Below, in pieces: positions 18,951 through 27,110 of a DNA stretch of 64,000 nucleotides; position 1 is the first letter of the stretch, and every line of letters starts with the position of its first letter. The position numbers and the translations under genes are program-made. The notes under the pieces are model-generated. The model searched no databases and was not told where the DNA came from. It saw only the letters and a list, made by a program, of their open reading frames with translations. The DNA lies in assembly GCF_013911755.1 (NCBI RefSeq), contig NZ_JACESP010000021.1:1-64000 (forward strand), in the 5' to 3' direction. This stretch comes from Sphingosinicella sp. (GTDB lineage Bacteria > Pseudomonadota > Alphaproteobacteria > Sphingomonadales > Sphingomonadaceae).

Positions 18951-19115
18951 CTAAAGGGTGATCGACAACTCCACCGGTTCGATACTGTCGGCGAAAAATC
19001 GAGAACCATCCTCAAACTCGACTACGACTTCCTCTTTTCGGAATCGCATAATGCGCTTCACGGTTTTCCCGCGCAGCATCGCTGTTGCACGTTTGCTCTC
19101 TTCCTCGAGTGTCAT
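18951..19115 (-). CDS. Small conserved-looking protein of unknown function
   Basis: A 54-residue protein starting MTLEEESKRATAMLRGKTVK and continuing with an antiparallel beta pattern (RIMRFRKEEVVVEFEDGSRFFADS, then VELSIT). This short basic-then-beta layout, with a DGSR/F turn, recalls small uncharacterised proteins of proteobacteria. An ATG at 19155-19157 would add 14 residues; neither start has a visible ribosome binding site. It sits alone between the HTH gene and the ParDE pair, in a stretch with more A+T than its surroundings. Whether it is expressed is open. Confidence 0.5.
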   Translation of the reverse strand: MTLEEESKRATAMLRGKTVKRIMRFRKEEVVVEFEDGSRFFADSIEPVELSITL

Positions 19116-19202
19116 AAGCGGCAGAATATCAGCGGAAATAGCCGCGTACCAACTCATAGTCGCAAGGCAGGCGCAGGCGGCCATGGAAAACTTGGTATGT
19201 GA

Positions 19203-19496
19203 CTATCTGTACCCAGCCTCCTTCTGATGACGGATAGCGAGAATCGTGACGGCATCGTCATCGACACGGTATCGGGCGACATAGCCGCTCTCCCCGAAGT
19301 CGATCAGCCATTCCCGGTATTGTTCGGGCAGATCGTCCACGATCCGGCCCATGCGCGGAAATACGCTCAGTGCCTTCACGCCCAGCCGGATCGCCTCACC
19401 GGCCCGGCGTGCCGCATCGGCATCCTTCGGTCGCAAGAAATCGTGCAAACGTTGCAGATCTCGGATTGCCGCAGGGGCAAAGACTACTTGCGGCAT
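19203..19496 (-). CDS. parE: ParE/RelE-family toxin
   Basis: A 97-residue protein of the ParE/RelE superfamily. Typical features are VVFAPAAIRDLQRLHDFLRP at the N-terminus (helix-loop with conserved Asp-Leu) and the C-terminal core YVARYRVDDDAVTILAIRHQKEAGY, with the late Arg-His that marks the family. ParE toxins poison DNA gyrase while RelE cuts mRNA; sequence favours the ParE side because of the partner antitoxin. Its ATG (19494-19496) lies inside the 3' end of the antitoxin gene, overlapping by 13 bases, the usual antitoxin-first arrangement. Confidence 0.85.
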   Translation of the reverse strand: MPQVVFAPAAIRDLQRLHDFLRPKDADAARRAGEAIRLGVKALSVFPRMGRIVDDLPEQYREWLIDFGESGYVARYRVDDDAVTILAIRHQKEAGYR

Positions 19497-19762
19497 TCGG
19501 GCGCGGGCAGCTCGTTTTCAGTACCCCAGCTCGCCAGCCACTTATCGACGTCCTCGGCCGTCGCGTACTGTCCGGTTGCCTGAAATTCGTCCCAAGCTTT
19601 CAGCGTGTCGCGCCGCAGGGCTTCGCGCTTTTCCTCGCGCTCGACATATTCCGCGATCGCCTCGCGCATGATCCAGTGCGGACTGCGACGCCGCGCTTCC
19701 GCGAGGTCGCGCACGCGGTCCTTCAGGTCTTCATCGAGCTTGATCGAGGTTGCCGTCGCCAT
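19484..19762 (-). CDS. parD: ParD/CopG-family antitoxin
   Basis: A 92-residue ribbon-helix-helix protein (ATATSIKLDEDLKDRVRDLA, then RRRSPHWIMREAIAEYVEREEKRE), which is the DNA-binding part, followed by a toxin-neutralising tail with LRRDTLKAWDEFQATGQYATAEDVDKWLASWG. ATG 19760-19762 has AGAGGG five bases upstream on the minus strand; an ATG one codon earlier is less well placed. It autoregulates in known systems, and a large dyad symmetry covers the region just upstream (19774-19800). The pair lies in a short A+T-richer segment between core genes, consistent with acquisition as a module. Confidence 0.85.
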   Translation of the reverse strand: MATATSIKLDEDLKDRVRDLAEARRRSPHWIMREAIAEYVEREEKREALRRDTLKAWDEFQATGQYATAEDVDKWLASWGTENELPAPECRK

Positions 19763-19773
19763 CATCACCCTCT

Positions 19774-19800
19774 GTAGCAAAAGGTATTACCTCTCGCTAC
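19774..19800. promoter_or_regulatory. Dyad-symmetric operator candidate for ParDE
   Basis: Two nested inverted repeats share one centre at T19787: outer arms GTAGC (19774-19778) and GCTAC (19796-19800), inner arms AGGTA (19782-19786) and TACCT (19788-19792), each pair separated by three bases. It begins 12 bases upstream of the antitoxin ATG. Its size suits binding of two ribbon-helix-helix dimers, as in other ParD operators; binding is inferred. Confidence 0.6.
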
Positions 19801-19834
19801 TTTACCCTATGAAGGCATCTTTGTCGATCAAGGT

Positions 19835-20011
19835 TTAATCTTCGCGCCTGTGCGCCTCAACATGCTTTTCCAGACGCGTGGCTTCATCCTTCGCGGCGCG
19901 CTTCTCGGCGAGCGTTCTTCCGTGGAGGTGGCGATTTTGGGCGGCTTTGGCCTCCGCCTCGGCGCGGGCTTTTGCCTTGCGCCTTTGGCGGAGGTTTATG
20001 AGTTCGGCCAT
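19835..20011 (-). CDS. DUF4169 family small basic protein
   Basis: A 58-residue, highly charged helical protein: MAELINLRQRRKAKARAEAE and then KAAQNRHLHGRTLAEKRAAK, ending in EAHRRED. The MAExxNLRQxRKxKAR start, the GRT turn in the middle and the R-E-D end match DUF4169, a short family I know from alphaproteobacteria. The start is ATG 20009-20011 and the stop is TAA at 19835-19837. Function unknown. It is 28 bases downstream of korB on the same strand and could be read from the same transcript. Confidence 0.85.
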   Translation of the reverse strand: MAELINLRQRRKAKARAEAEAKAAQNRHLHGRTLAEKRAAKDEATRLEKHVEAHRRED

Positions 20012-20039
20012 GCGGGCCTGCCCTCCCCGCCCGCTCGGT

Positions 20040-21062
20040 TCAGTCGCGCTTTTCGGCGACTTCCCACGTCTGGCCCTTGCGGATCAGCGCGGAGAGGTCG
20101 GCGATCTTGCCCTGGGTCAGCGTCTTCGTCTGTTCGACGAGCGCGCTTTCGTAGCTGGGCGCGGGCGAGCAGAAGATGACGCCGAGCGCGATCGGGAAGC
20201 CGGGGAACGGCATGTCGACCAGCATCTGCGCGACGCCCTTGTTGGTTTCATCGTGGACGATGACGCCCGCGGCTTCCCAATCGCCGTCCGTGACCTCGAC
20301 GACTTCGAGGCGGAGATCTTGCCGGTTGAGCGTGAGGCCCTTCGTGCCGCCCGCGAACAGCATCGGCTTGCCATGCTCCAGCCAGATCTGACTTTCGGCG
20401 GCGTTCGCCTTCGCGGTGAACGGCTCGAACACCGCGTCGTTGTAGACGATGCAGTTCTGGTAGAGCTCGACGAAGCTGGTGCCCTTGTGCGCGTGGGCGC
20501 GCTTCAGGATGCCGGGCATTTCCTTCTGCGCCGTATCGATGCAGCGCGCGATGAAGCGGGCGCCGGCGCCGATCGCGAAGGCGCAGGGGCTCGCGGGCCG
20601 GTCCACCGAGCCGAAGGGCGTGGAGGGCGTGCGCGTGCCGATGCGGCTGGTGGGTGAATACTGGCCCTTGGTGAGGCCGTAGATCTCGTTGTTGAACAGC
20701 AGCACCTGGCAATCGAGATTGCGGCGCAGCAGGTGCAGCAGGTGGTTGCCGCCGATCGAGAGGCCGTCGCCGTCGCCCGTGACGAGCCACACGTCAAGCT
20801 CCGGATTGGCGAGCTTCACGCCCGTCGCCACCGCCGGCGCGCGGCCGTGGATGGTGTGGAAGCCGTAGGTCGCCATGTAGTACGGGAAGCGCGACGAGCA
20901 GCCGATGCCGCTGACGAACACGGTCTTTTCAGGCCGCGCGCCGATTTCCGCCATCGTGCGCTGCACGCCCTTCAGGATCGCGTAGTCGCCGCAGCCGGGG
21001 CACCAGCGCACCTCCTGATCGGTGGCGAAGTCGGCGGGCTTCAAAGGGGTCTGGACGTTCAT
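20040..21062 (-). CDS. korB: 2-oxoacid:ferredoxin oxidoreductase subunit beta (2-oxoglutarate type)
   Basis: The TPP-binding beta subunit (340 residues) of a CoA-acylating 2-oxoacid:ferredoxin oxidoreductase, most like the 2-oxoglutarate enzyme. It has the cysteines that bind the Fe-S cluster (RWCPGCGDYAIL and GIGCSSRFPYY) and the TPP motif TGDGDGLSIGGNHLLHLLRRN followed by NNEIYGLTKGQYSPTS. Its ATG (21060-21062) overlaps the korA stop (ATGA), giving coupled 1:1 synthesis. Product is succinyl-CoA plus reduced ferredoxin, feeding the TCA cycle. The C-terminal 60 residues (ALVEQTKTLTQGKIADLSALIRKGQ) are typical. Confidence 0.93.
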   Translation of the reverse strand: MNVQTPLKPADFATDQEVRWCPGCGDYAILKGVQRTMAEIGARPEKTVFVSGIGCSSRFPYYMATYGFHTIHGRAPAVATGVKLANPELDVWLVTGDGDGLSIGGNHLLHLLRRNLDCQVLLFNNEIYGLTKGQYSPTSRIGTRTPSTPFGSVDRPASPCAFAIGAGARFIARCIDTAQKEMPGILKRAHAHKGTSFVELYQNCIVYNDAVFEPFTAKANAAESQIWLEHGKPMLFAGGTKGLTLNRQDLRLEVVEVTDGDWEAAGVIVHDETNKGVAQMLVDMPFPGFPIALGVIFCSPAPSYESALVEQTKTLTQGKIADLSALIRKGQTWEVAEKRD

Positions 21063-22933
21063 GCGAGGGCTCCCTCGATAGCGGTCTCGATCTCGGCAAT
21101 CTTGAACGGCTGGCCGGAGACCTTGTTGAGCGGCTTCGCGTCTACAAGGAACTGATCGCGCAGCACGGTCTTCAGTTGGCCGGTGTTCATCTCGGGCACG
21201 AGAATCCGGTCGTAAGTCTTGAGAAGATCGCCGAGATTTCTCGGCAGCGGCCAGATGTGGCGGATGTGGATGTGCGCGACGCTCGCGCCCTTCGCGCGGG
21301 CGCGGCGGACGGCCTGATGGATCGGGCCGAAGGTCGAACCCCAGCCAACGACGGCGAGCTTTTCGCCTGGGCCGCCGAGGCAGACCTCCTGCTCGGGAAT
21401 ATCGTTCGCGATGCCGTCGATCTTCGCCTTGCGCGTGTCGGTCATCTTCTGGTGGTTCGCGGGCGCATAATCGATGTGCCCCGAACTGAAGCTTTTCTCG
21501 ATGCCGCCGATGCGGTGCATCAGGCCGGGCGTGCCGGGCTTGATCCACGGGCGGGCGAGCTTTTCGTCGCGGGCGTAGGGATTGAGCTCGGTGCCTTCGG
21601 GCGGCAGGTCTTCGTGGAACGTGACCGGGAACTCGTCATACGTGGCGAGATCGGGCACCTTCCATGGCTCGGCGGCATTGGCGATGTAGCCGTCCGTCAG
21701 CAGCATCACGGGCGTCATGTAGCGCACCGCGAGGCGGCAAGCCTCGATCGCGGCATCGAACGCATCGGACGGAGAGGACGCGGCGACCACCGCGAGCGGC
21801 GCGTCGCCATTGCGGCCATAGACGGCCTGATAGAGATCGGACTGCTCGGTCTTGGTCGGAAGGCCGGTGGACGGCCCGCCGCGCTGCGAATTGACGATGA
21901 TGAGCGGCAGCTCGGTCATGATCGCGAGGCCGATCGCCTCGCCCTTGAGCGCGATGCCGGGACCGGACGAGGAGGTGATGCCGAGCTGGCCGGCATAAGA
22001 CGCGCCGATCGCGGCGCAGATCGCGGCGATCTCGTCTTCCGCCTGGAAGGTGGTGACGCCGTACTCCTTGAGGCGCGCGAGCGTGTGAAGGATCGAGGAC
22101 GCGGGCGTGATCGGGTACGAGCCGAAGAACAGCGGCAGGTGCGCGAGGTTCGCGCCGACGACGAGGCCGAGGCTGAGCGCTTCGGCGCCCGTGACGGTGC
22201 GGTAAAGGCCTGCCTCCGCAGGGGCGGCTTCGACCGTATAGTGCGCGAAGGTCCCCATCTCCGCGGTCTCGCCATAAGCGTGACCCGCGTTGAGCGCGGC
22301 GATATTCGCGTCCGCAAGGACGGGATTCTTCGAGAACTTGGCGTTCAGCCAGTCGATCAGCGGCTGGCGGTCACGTCCGAACATCCAGAGCGCGAGGCCG
22401 AGCGTCCACATGTTCTTGCAGCGCAGCGCTTCCTTGTTGCCAAGGCCGTATGCGGCGACGGATTCCATCGTGCGCGCGCTGATATCGAAGGCGACGACCT
22501 GATAGCCATCGAGGCTGCCGTCCTCGACCGGGCTGACTTCGTAGCCGGCCTTCTTGAGGTTGCGGGCGTTGAACTCGCCGGTGTCGGCGATGATGAGACC
22601 GCCGGGACGCAGCGCCGACAGGTTCGTCTTCAAGGCCGCCGGGTTCATCGCGACGAGGATATCGGGCGCGTCGCCCGCGGTTTCGATCGCCGTCGAACCG
22701 AAGTTGATCTGGAACGCCGAGACGCCGAAGGTCGTGCCCTGCGGCGCGCGGATTTCCGCCGGGAAATCCGGGAAGGTCGCGAAGTCGTTGCCGGCAAGCG
22801 CGCTCGACAGCGTGAACTGGCCGCCGGTAAGCTGCATACCATCGCCGGAGTCTCCGGCGAAACGAACGACGACCGCATCACGCGCGATCGCCGCGCCCTG
22901 TGTGGGCATGGGGTCTCTAAGCTTCGTTGCCAT
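21059..22933 (-). CDS. korA: 2-oxoacid:ferredoxin oxidoreductase subunit alpha (fused gamma-alpha)
   Basis: A 624-residue subunit with the gamma domain at the N-terminus (VVVRFAGDSGDGMQLTGGQFTLSSA, about residues 15-200) fused to the alpha/pyrimidine domain (SYPITPASSILHTLARLKEYGV, QAEDEIAAICAAIGASYAG, about 230-624). This fused arrangement is typical of bacterial KorA. I start at ATG 22931-22933 (MATKLRDPMPTQ); the frame is open 22 codons further without conserved sequence, and an ATG at residue 9 is also possible. It forms an operon with korB by ATGA overlap. It is divergent from the esterase at 23207 across 273 bases. Confidence 0.92.
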   Translation of the reverse strand: MATKLRDPMPTQGAAIARDAVVVRFAGDSGDGMQLTGGQFTLSSALAGNDFATFPDFPAEIRAPQGTTFGVSAFQINFGSTAIETAGDAPDILVAMNPAALKTNLSALRPGGLIIADTGEFNARNLKKAGYEVSPVEDGSLDGYQVVAFDISARTMESVAAYGLGNKEALRCKNMWTLGLALWMFGRDRQPLIDWLNAKFSKNPVLADANIAALNAGHAYGETAEMGTFAHYTVEAAPAEAGLYRTVTGAEALSLGLVVGANLAHLPLFFGSYPITPASSILHTLARLKEYGVTTFQAEDEIAAICAAIGASYAGQLGITSSSGPGIALKGEAIGLAIMTELPLIIVNSQRGGPSTGLPTKTEQSDLYQAVYGRNGDAPLAVVAASSPSDAFDAAIEACRLAVRYMTPVMLLTDGYIANAAEPWKVPDLATYDEFPVTFHEDLPPEGTELNPYARDEKLARPWIKPGTPGLMHRIGGIEKSFSSGHIDYAPANHQKMTDTRKAKIDGIANDIPEQEVCLGGPGEKLAVVGWGSTFGPIHQAVRRARAKGASVAHIHIRHIWPLPRNLGDLLKTYDRILVPEMNTGQLKTVLRDQFLVDAKPLNKVSGQPFKIAEIETAIEGALA

Positions 22934-23054
22934 TGGCGGTCCCGGGACTGTGTATTCTTGTTCGCCCGAATCTCTAAGCCCGCGAGCCCGTACCCGCAAA
23001 GTAGATTTTATGTGAGGCTCACAAGGTCAGGCTTGCCAGCCTTACGCCGAAAGG

Positions 23055-23123
23055 TCAGCGGCGACGGCGACGCAGCGCCACGGCAACAATGCCGAGACCG
23101 AAAAGACCGAGCATACCCGGCCA
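23055..23123 (-). pseudogene. Possible relic of a PEP-CTERM sorting tail
   Basis: On the minus strand a short reading ends ...GWPGMLGLFGLGIVA, then VALRRRRR and TGA at 23055-23057. This hydrophobic stretch followed by an arginine cluster at a stop codon is just how PEP-CTERM exosortase-targeting tails end. An in-frame TAG lies four codons before the tryptophan, so no full-length protein precedes it. The rest of the 22934-23206 intergenic region shows nothing else I can support. It may be the end of a deleted gene, or chance. Confidence 0.3.
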
Positions 23124-23206
23124 CCCTAACCGCTATGACAGACTTGCGGGTGCAGCGCGGGGCGCGGATAGTCCCCACCAAATCCATACAGGAGGGAGAT
23201 TCGGCG

Positions 23207-24193
23207 ATGACCTTCGTTCGTCCAGACGTGCAGGCGTTCCTCGACATGCTGAACGCGCAGCCGGGGCCAAAGCTGCACGAGCTTGACCCCGGGACGGCGC
23301 GCCAGATGATGGGCATGATGGTGCAGATGGCGGAGGTGCCGCGCGGCGAAATCGCCCGGGTTGAAGACCTCGCCTTCGACGGGCCGCACGGCGACCGGAT
23401 TCCGCTGCGTCTCTACAGCCCGCGCGCGGCGGGCGGCGCTCCGCAATCGGTGCTTATGTATTTCCACGGCGGCGGCTGGGTGGTCGGCGACCTGGAAACG
23501 CACGACGGCCTCTGCGCCGAGATCGCGCGCAGCCTGGATATCACGGTGGTTTCGGTCGACTACCGACTCGCCCCCGAACACGCGTTTCCGGCGGCCGGCG
23601 AGGACTGCATCGCCGCGACACGCTGGGCGGCGGCATCGCCAAGGGAGATCGGGCACGCCGTGACGAGCATCGTCGTGGCGGGCGACAGCGCGGGCGGCAA
23701 CCTCGCAGCCATCGTGGCGCAGGAACTGGCGGGCAAGCTCAGCGCGCCGATCATCGCGCAGTGGCTGATCTACCCGGGCGTCGACATGACTGCCAACGAA
23801 GGATCGATGGCGGACTTCGCGGACGGCTACCTGCTGACCGCCGAGAGCATGGCGTGGTTCATGCGCCACTATATCGGGAACCTCCCCGACCCCACCGATC
23901 CGCGCGCATCGCCGCTGCATTCGCCCGCGCTCGACAACCAGCCCGCCGCGCTCGTCTTCACCTGCGGGCTCGACCCGCTGCGCGACCAGGGCCGCGCCTA
24001 TGCCGCGAAGCTGATCGCGAGCGGCGTGCCGACCGTGTTCCGCGAGGCCAAGGGCCAGATCCACGGCAGCATCACGCTGCGGCAGGCGATACCGTCGGCG
24101 CAGGGCGACCTCGCGGGGTGCCTCTCGGCGCTGCGGGACATCATCAACGAGGCCGGAGCCGACCTCACCATGATGAAAGCCGCCGCCGAATGA
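23207..24193 (+). CDS. Alpha/beta hydrolase, hormone-sensitive-lipase family esterase
   Basis: A 328-residue carboxylesterase. It has the oxyanion motif [11 protein letters not shown], the nucleophile elbow [10 protein letters not shown] (Ser), then [13 protein letters not shown] (Asp) and KGQIHGS (His), the four hallmarks of the HSL (family IV) esterases. The long open frame upstream is antisense to korA and not coding. The start is ATG 23207, preceded by GGAGGG (23191-23196). Its stop overlaps the rppH start (ATGA), so the two are translationally coupled, although no functional link is evident. Natural substrate unknown; short acyl esters are typical. Confidence 0.9.
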   Translation: MTFVRPDVQAFLDMLNAQPGPKLHELDPGTARQMMGMMVQMAEVPRGEIARVEDLAFDGPHGDRIPLRLYSPRAAGGAPQSVLMYFHGGGWVVGDLETHDGLCAEIARSLDITVVSVDYRLAPEHAFPAAGEDCIAATRWAAASPREIGHAVTSIVVAGDSAGGNLAAIVAQELAGKLSAPIIAQWLIYPGVDMTANEGSMADFADGYLLTAESMAWFMRHYIGNLPDPTDPRASPLHSPALDNQPAALVFTCGLDPLRDQGRAYAAKLIASGVPTVFREAKGQIHGSITLRQAIPSAQGDLAGCLSALRDIINEAGADLTMMKAAAE

Positions 24194-24672
24194 CCGAACG
24201 CCTCCACCCTTCCGGGCTCCCGTATCGGCCCTGCGTCGGCATCATGCTGCTCAATCCCGCGAACGACGTGTTCGTGGCCAAGCGACTCGATATGGTCGCG
24301 GAGGCGTGGCAGATGCCGCAGGGCGGTATCGACCCCGGCGAAGACCCGGTGGAGGCGGCGGTGCGCGAGCTTGGCGAGGAGATTGGCACGACCAAGGCCG
24401 AGATCATCGCCGAGAGTGCCGGCTGGCACTGGTACGACCTGCCCGACGAGCTGATCGGCAAGATCTGGAAGGGCCGCTATGCCGGGCAGCGGCAAAAATG
24501 GTTCGCGATGCGCTTCACCGGCAAGGACAGCGATATCGACATCGAGACCGAACACCCGGAATTCAGCGAATGGAAGTGGGCAAAACCTGCTATGCTTCCC
24601 GACCTGATCGTGCCGTTCAAGCGGCAGCTGTATATTGATGTGTTGCGTGAGTTCGAACCCATTCTCGCGTGA
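24190..24672 (+). CDS. rppH: RNA pyrophosphohydrolase (Nudix)
   Basis: A 160-residue Nudix hydrolase that removes pyrophosphate from the 5' end of transcripts and starts their decay by RNase E. The Nudix box [23 protein letters not shown] is complete (G-x5-E-x7-RE-x2-EE-xG). The N-terminal [14 protein letters not shown] and the [16 protein letters not shown] and FSEWKWA segments are typical of RppH rather than other Nudix enzymes. Its ATG overlaps the stop codon of the esterase gene (ATGA). The product ends [10 protein letters not shown] small hairpin follows (24681-24697). Confidence 0.95.
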   Translation: MTERLHPSGLPYRPCVGIMLLNPANDVFVAKRLDMVAEAWQMPQGGIDPGEDPVEAAVRELGEEIGTTKAEIIAESAGWHWYDLPDELIGKIWKGRYAGQRQKWFAMRFTGKDSDIDIETEHPEFSEWKWAKPAMLPDLIVPFKRQLYIDVLREFEPILA

Positions 24673-24680
24673 ACGGCAGC

Positions 24681-24706
24681 GGCGGAATTGATCCGCCGCG
24701 TATAAT
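24681..24706 (+). promoter_or_regulatory. Hairpin and consensus -10 upstream of the TPR gene
   Basis: GGCGGA (24681-24686) pairs with TCCGCC (24692-24697) around a five-base loop just after rppH. Directly behind it is a perfect TATAAT (24701-24706), 64 bases before the next start codon. No good -35 box lies at 16-18 bases upstream, so promoter activity is plausible but not certain. Confidence 0.4.
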
Positions 24707-24770
24707 CCTGTATTCGCCGCAGCGCGAGGAAGAGCAGCGCGGGGCAACCCGCGCAGACAGGAGATATGCC

Positions 24771-26552
24771 ATGAGCACATCCACTCGCGTTTCCCTCGCC
24801 GTTTTCTCGCTTGCCGCGCTCGCCGCGATTCCCGCTGCCGTCCCCGCCTCCGCAAAACTGACACCCGAAGCGATGCGGCTGCTGAACCCGGCGACCGCCT
24901 TCAGCCAGGCCTGCGGACAGGGCAAGAAGAGATCGCTGCTGCCCCAGCGCATCCAGTATGCGATGGCGAACACGCTGCCGCAGTTCGACAGCGAGCCGCC
25001 GCTCTACGAGGGGCTGGGCAGCATCAACTTCCCGATCACCACGAAGACCCCAGAGGCGCAGGCCTACTTCAACCAAGGGCTGGCGCTGGTGTACGGCTTC
25101 AACCATCAGGAGGCGATCCGCGCCTTCCGCGCCGCCGCGCGCCGCGATCCCGACTGCGCGATGTGTTACTGGGGCGAGGCCTATTCACACGGCTCCAACG
25201 TCAACGCGCCGATGGACCCTTCGACCAACGAGGCGACATGGGCCGCGCTGCAGAAGGCCGTGGCCGCGAAGGACAAGGCGAGCCCGCGCGAGCGCGCGCT
25301 GATCGAGGCGCTGCAGACACGCTACGCCGAGAACGCGCCCGCCGACAGGAGCGGGCTCGACAAGGCGTTTTCCGCGTCAATGATGAAGGTGGCGGCCGAC
25401 TATCCGATGGACAACGACATCGGTGTGCTGGCGGCGGAATCGGCGATGACATCGTCGCCGTGGGACTATTGGGAGCCGGGCGGGCTCACCCCCTACCCGC
25501 ACATGGTGCCCGCGATCCGGCTCGTCGAGCAGGTGATGGCGCGCGATCCGTATCACCCGCAGGCGGCGCATCTTTATATCCACCTGCTCGAAGCCTCGGC
25601 GCGGCCCGCGCAGGCGGAAGCGGCAGCGGATCGGCTTTCAAAGCCGCTGGTGCCGAACGCCGGACATCTCGTCCACATGCCCGGCCATTTGTTCTACCGC
25701 GTCGGGCGCTATGCAGACGCGATCCGCGTGAATGTCGATGCGGCGAAGGTGGACGAGGATTACCTCAAATCCTCGCCGCTCGCGGGCATTTACCGGTTCG
25801 GATACTACCCGCACAACGTCCACTTCATCGTAAGCGCCGCGCAGATGGCGGGCGACATGGAAACGGCGGTTTCGCAGGCGACGAAGCTGCGCGAGATCCT
25901 GAACCCGGACGTGACGGCGACGATCCCGTTCGTGCAGCCGGTGGATGCGGCGCCGTATCTTGCCTACGCGCACTTCGCGACGCCCAAGGAGATCATGGCG
26001 CTGCCGGCGCCAGACGCGCGGCTGCCCTATGTGCAGGCGATGTGGCGCTATGCGCGCGCGGTGGCGCAAGCAGATGCGAGGAATGACAAGGGCTTCAAGG
26101 CCGAACTTGATGCGATGCGTGAAATCGGCCGCACGACCGACTGGAAGCCGCTGACGGACGGGCTGGTGCCGGTGCCGGCACTGCTGGAGGTCGCCGAGAA
26201 CGTCGCGCTCGGACGGCAAGCGATGGCGAAGAAGCGCTACAAGGAAGCAGTCGCCTACTACCGCAAGGGCGCGCAGGCCGAGACACGGGTGAACTACACC
26301 GAGCCGCCTTACTGGTACTATCCGGTGAACCAGTCGCTGGGCGGCGCGCTCTACATGGCAGGCGACTACAAGGGGGCCGAGGCGGCGTTCCAGAAGGCGC
26401 TGGTGCAGTACCCGGGGAATGCCTGGGCGCTGTGGGGGCTCGGCGAGACGCAGGCGCGGACGGGAGACAGCGCGGGTGCGACCGCGACACGCGCGGCTTT
26501 CGCGAAGGCGTGGATGGGAAAGAAGGACTGGCTGACGATGGCGCGGCTTTAG
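24771..26552 (+). CDS. Exported tetratricopeptide-repeat protein
   Basis: A 593-residue periplasmic protein with a signal peptide (MSTSTRVSLAVFSLAALAAI...ASA). TPR-like repeats occur at both ends: AYFNQGLALVYGFNHQEAIRAFRAAARRDPDCAMCYWGEAYS (about residues 98-140) and LGGALYMAGDYKGAEAAFQKALVQYPGNAWALWGLGE (about 520-560). The middle has conserved HxxH-type segments (HLYIHLLEAS, HMPGHLFYRVGRY). Such proteins act as scaffolds; no enzymatic role is visible. The start is ATG 24771 behind AGGAGA (24759-24764). It ends in a convergent region with a hairpin repeat. Confidence 0.85.
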   Translation: MSTSTRVSLAVFSLAALAAIPAAVPASAKLTPEAMRLLNPATAFSQACGQGKKRSLLPQRIQYAMANTLPQFDSEPPLYEGLGSINFPITTKTPEAQAYFNQGLALVYGFNHQEAIRAFRAAARRDPDCAMCYWGEAYSHGSNVNAPMDPSTNEATWAALQKAVAAKDKASPRERALIEALQTRYAENAPADRSGLDKAFSASMMKVAADYPMDNDIGVLAAESAMTSSPWDYWEPGGLTPYPHMVPAIRLVEQVMARDPYHPQAAHLYIHLLEASARPAQAEAAADRLSKPLVPNAGHLVHMPGHLFYRVGRYADAIRVNVDAAKVDEDYLKSSPLAGIYRFGYYPHNVHFIVSAAQMAGDMETAVSQATKLREILNPDVTATIPFVQPVDAAPYLAYAHFATPKEIMALPAPDARLPYVQAMWRYARAVAQADARNDKGFKAELDAMREIGRTTDWKPLTDGLVPVPALLEVAENVALGRQAMAKKRYKEAVAYYRKGAQAETRVNYTEPPYWYYPVNQSLGGALYMAGDYKGAEAAFQKALVQYPGNAWALWGLGETQARTGDSAGATATRAAFAKAWMGKKDWLTMARL

Positions 26553-26561
26553 GGGCGCAGC

Positions 26562-26597
26562 CCCTCTCCCCGTCCCTCTCCTCATCCGGGGAGAGGG
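26562..26597. repeat. Inverted repeat between convergent genes
   Basis: CCCTCTCCCC (26562-26571) and GGGGAGAGGG (26588-26597) form a perfect ten-base stem around a 16-base loop that itself contains CCCTCTCC. It sits between the stop codons of the TPR gene and the VOC gene and could stop transcription from both sides, or be a dispersed intergenic repeat. No T-run follows. Confidence 0.6.
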
Positions 26598-26607
26598 AGG
26601 TGGGGGC

Positions 26608-27021
26608 TCAGGATTTCAGCGGACCGCCGATCGACCAGATATGGCCGAACGGGTCGTTCACCTGCCCATAGCGCTGGCCCCAGAACTGGTTGTCCAGCGG
26701 GAAGCGCACGGTTGCCCCCGCAGTGATGGCACGCTCCCACGCTTCGTCGGCGTCGGGCACTTCAAGGTGCAACACGACACCGGTCGGCGCATCCGCCGCC
26801 TTACCGCCCATCATTTCGGGGAAATCATCATGCAGCATCAGCGAGCCGCCCGCGAGCGCGAGGTGGGCATGCATCAATCGCACACCGTCTTCGGCGGCAT
26901 GACGGGATATCTCCCGGGCGCCGAACGCACGGCTATAAAAATCAATCGCATCCCTGGCTTTATTGCCGCGAATTGTAAGGTGGGGTGTGACCCCAGTCAG
27001 GTTGGGCGGCGCGTCTGTCAT
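26608..27021 (-). CDS. VOC-superfamily protein (glyoxalase/PhnB-like)
   Basis: A 137-residue vicinal-oxygen-chelate protein of the PhnB-like group. Typical features are GVTPHLTIRGNKARDAIDFYSRAFGA at the start, LMHAHLALAGGSLMLHDD, VVLHLEVPDADEAWERAITAGATV and the ending DQFWGQRYGQVNDPFGHIWSIG. The start is ATG 27019-27021 with GGAGG six bases upstream on the minus strand. Members bind metals and act in detoxification or resistance; the specific reaction is not known for this subgroup. It is preceded by the CsbD gene and its terminator on the same strand. Confidence 0.88.
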   Translation of the reverse strand: MTDAPPNLTGVTPHLTIRGNKARDAIDFYSRAFGAREISRHAAEDGVRLMHAHLALAGGSLMLHDDFPEMMGGKAADAPTGVVLHLEVPDADEAWERAITAGATVRFPLDNQFWGQRYGQVNDPFGHIWSIGGPLKS

Positions 27022-27062
27022 GATTGCCTCCACACGCTTCGGGTCATGCCATCATAACACAG

Positions 27063-27093
27063 AAAACGGCCGGCCCCGAGCGGGTCCGGCCGT
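27063..27093 (-). terminator. Intrinsic terminator after csbD
   Basis: On the minus strand ACGGCCGG (27086-27093) pairs with CCGGCCGT (27066-27073), eight pairs, extended inward by further G-C pairs, and is followed by TTTT (27063-27066). It ends the CsbD transcript 18 bases after its stop codon. Confidence 0.8.
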
Positions 27094-27110
27094 CTCTTTT
27101 ACGCGAGCAG

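Noticed and set aside
21176-23206. Very long open frame upstream of the esterase
   Set aside because: It lies antisense to korA, the usual effect of GC-rich codon bias; the protein starts at 23207 with a ribosome binding site.
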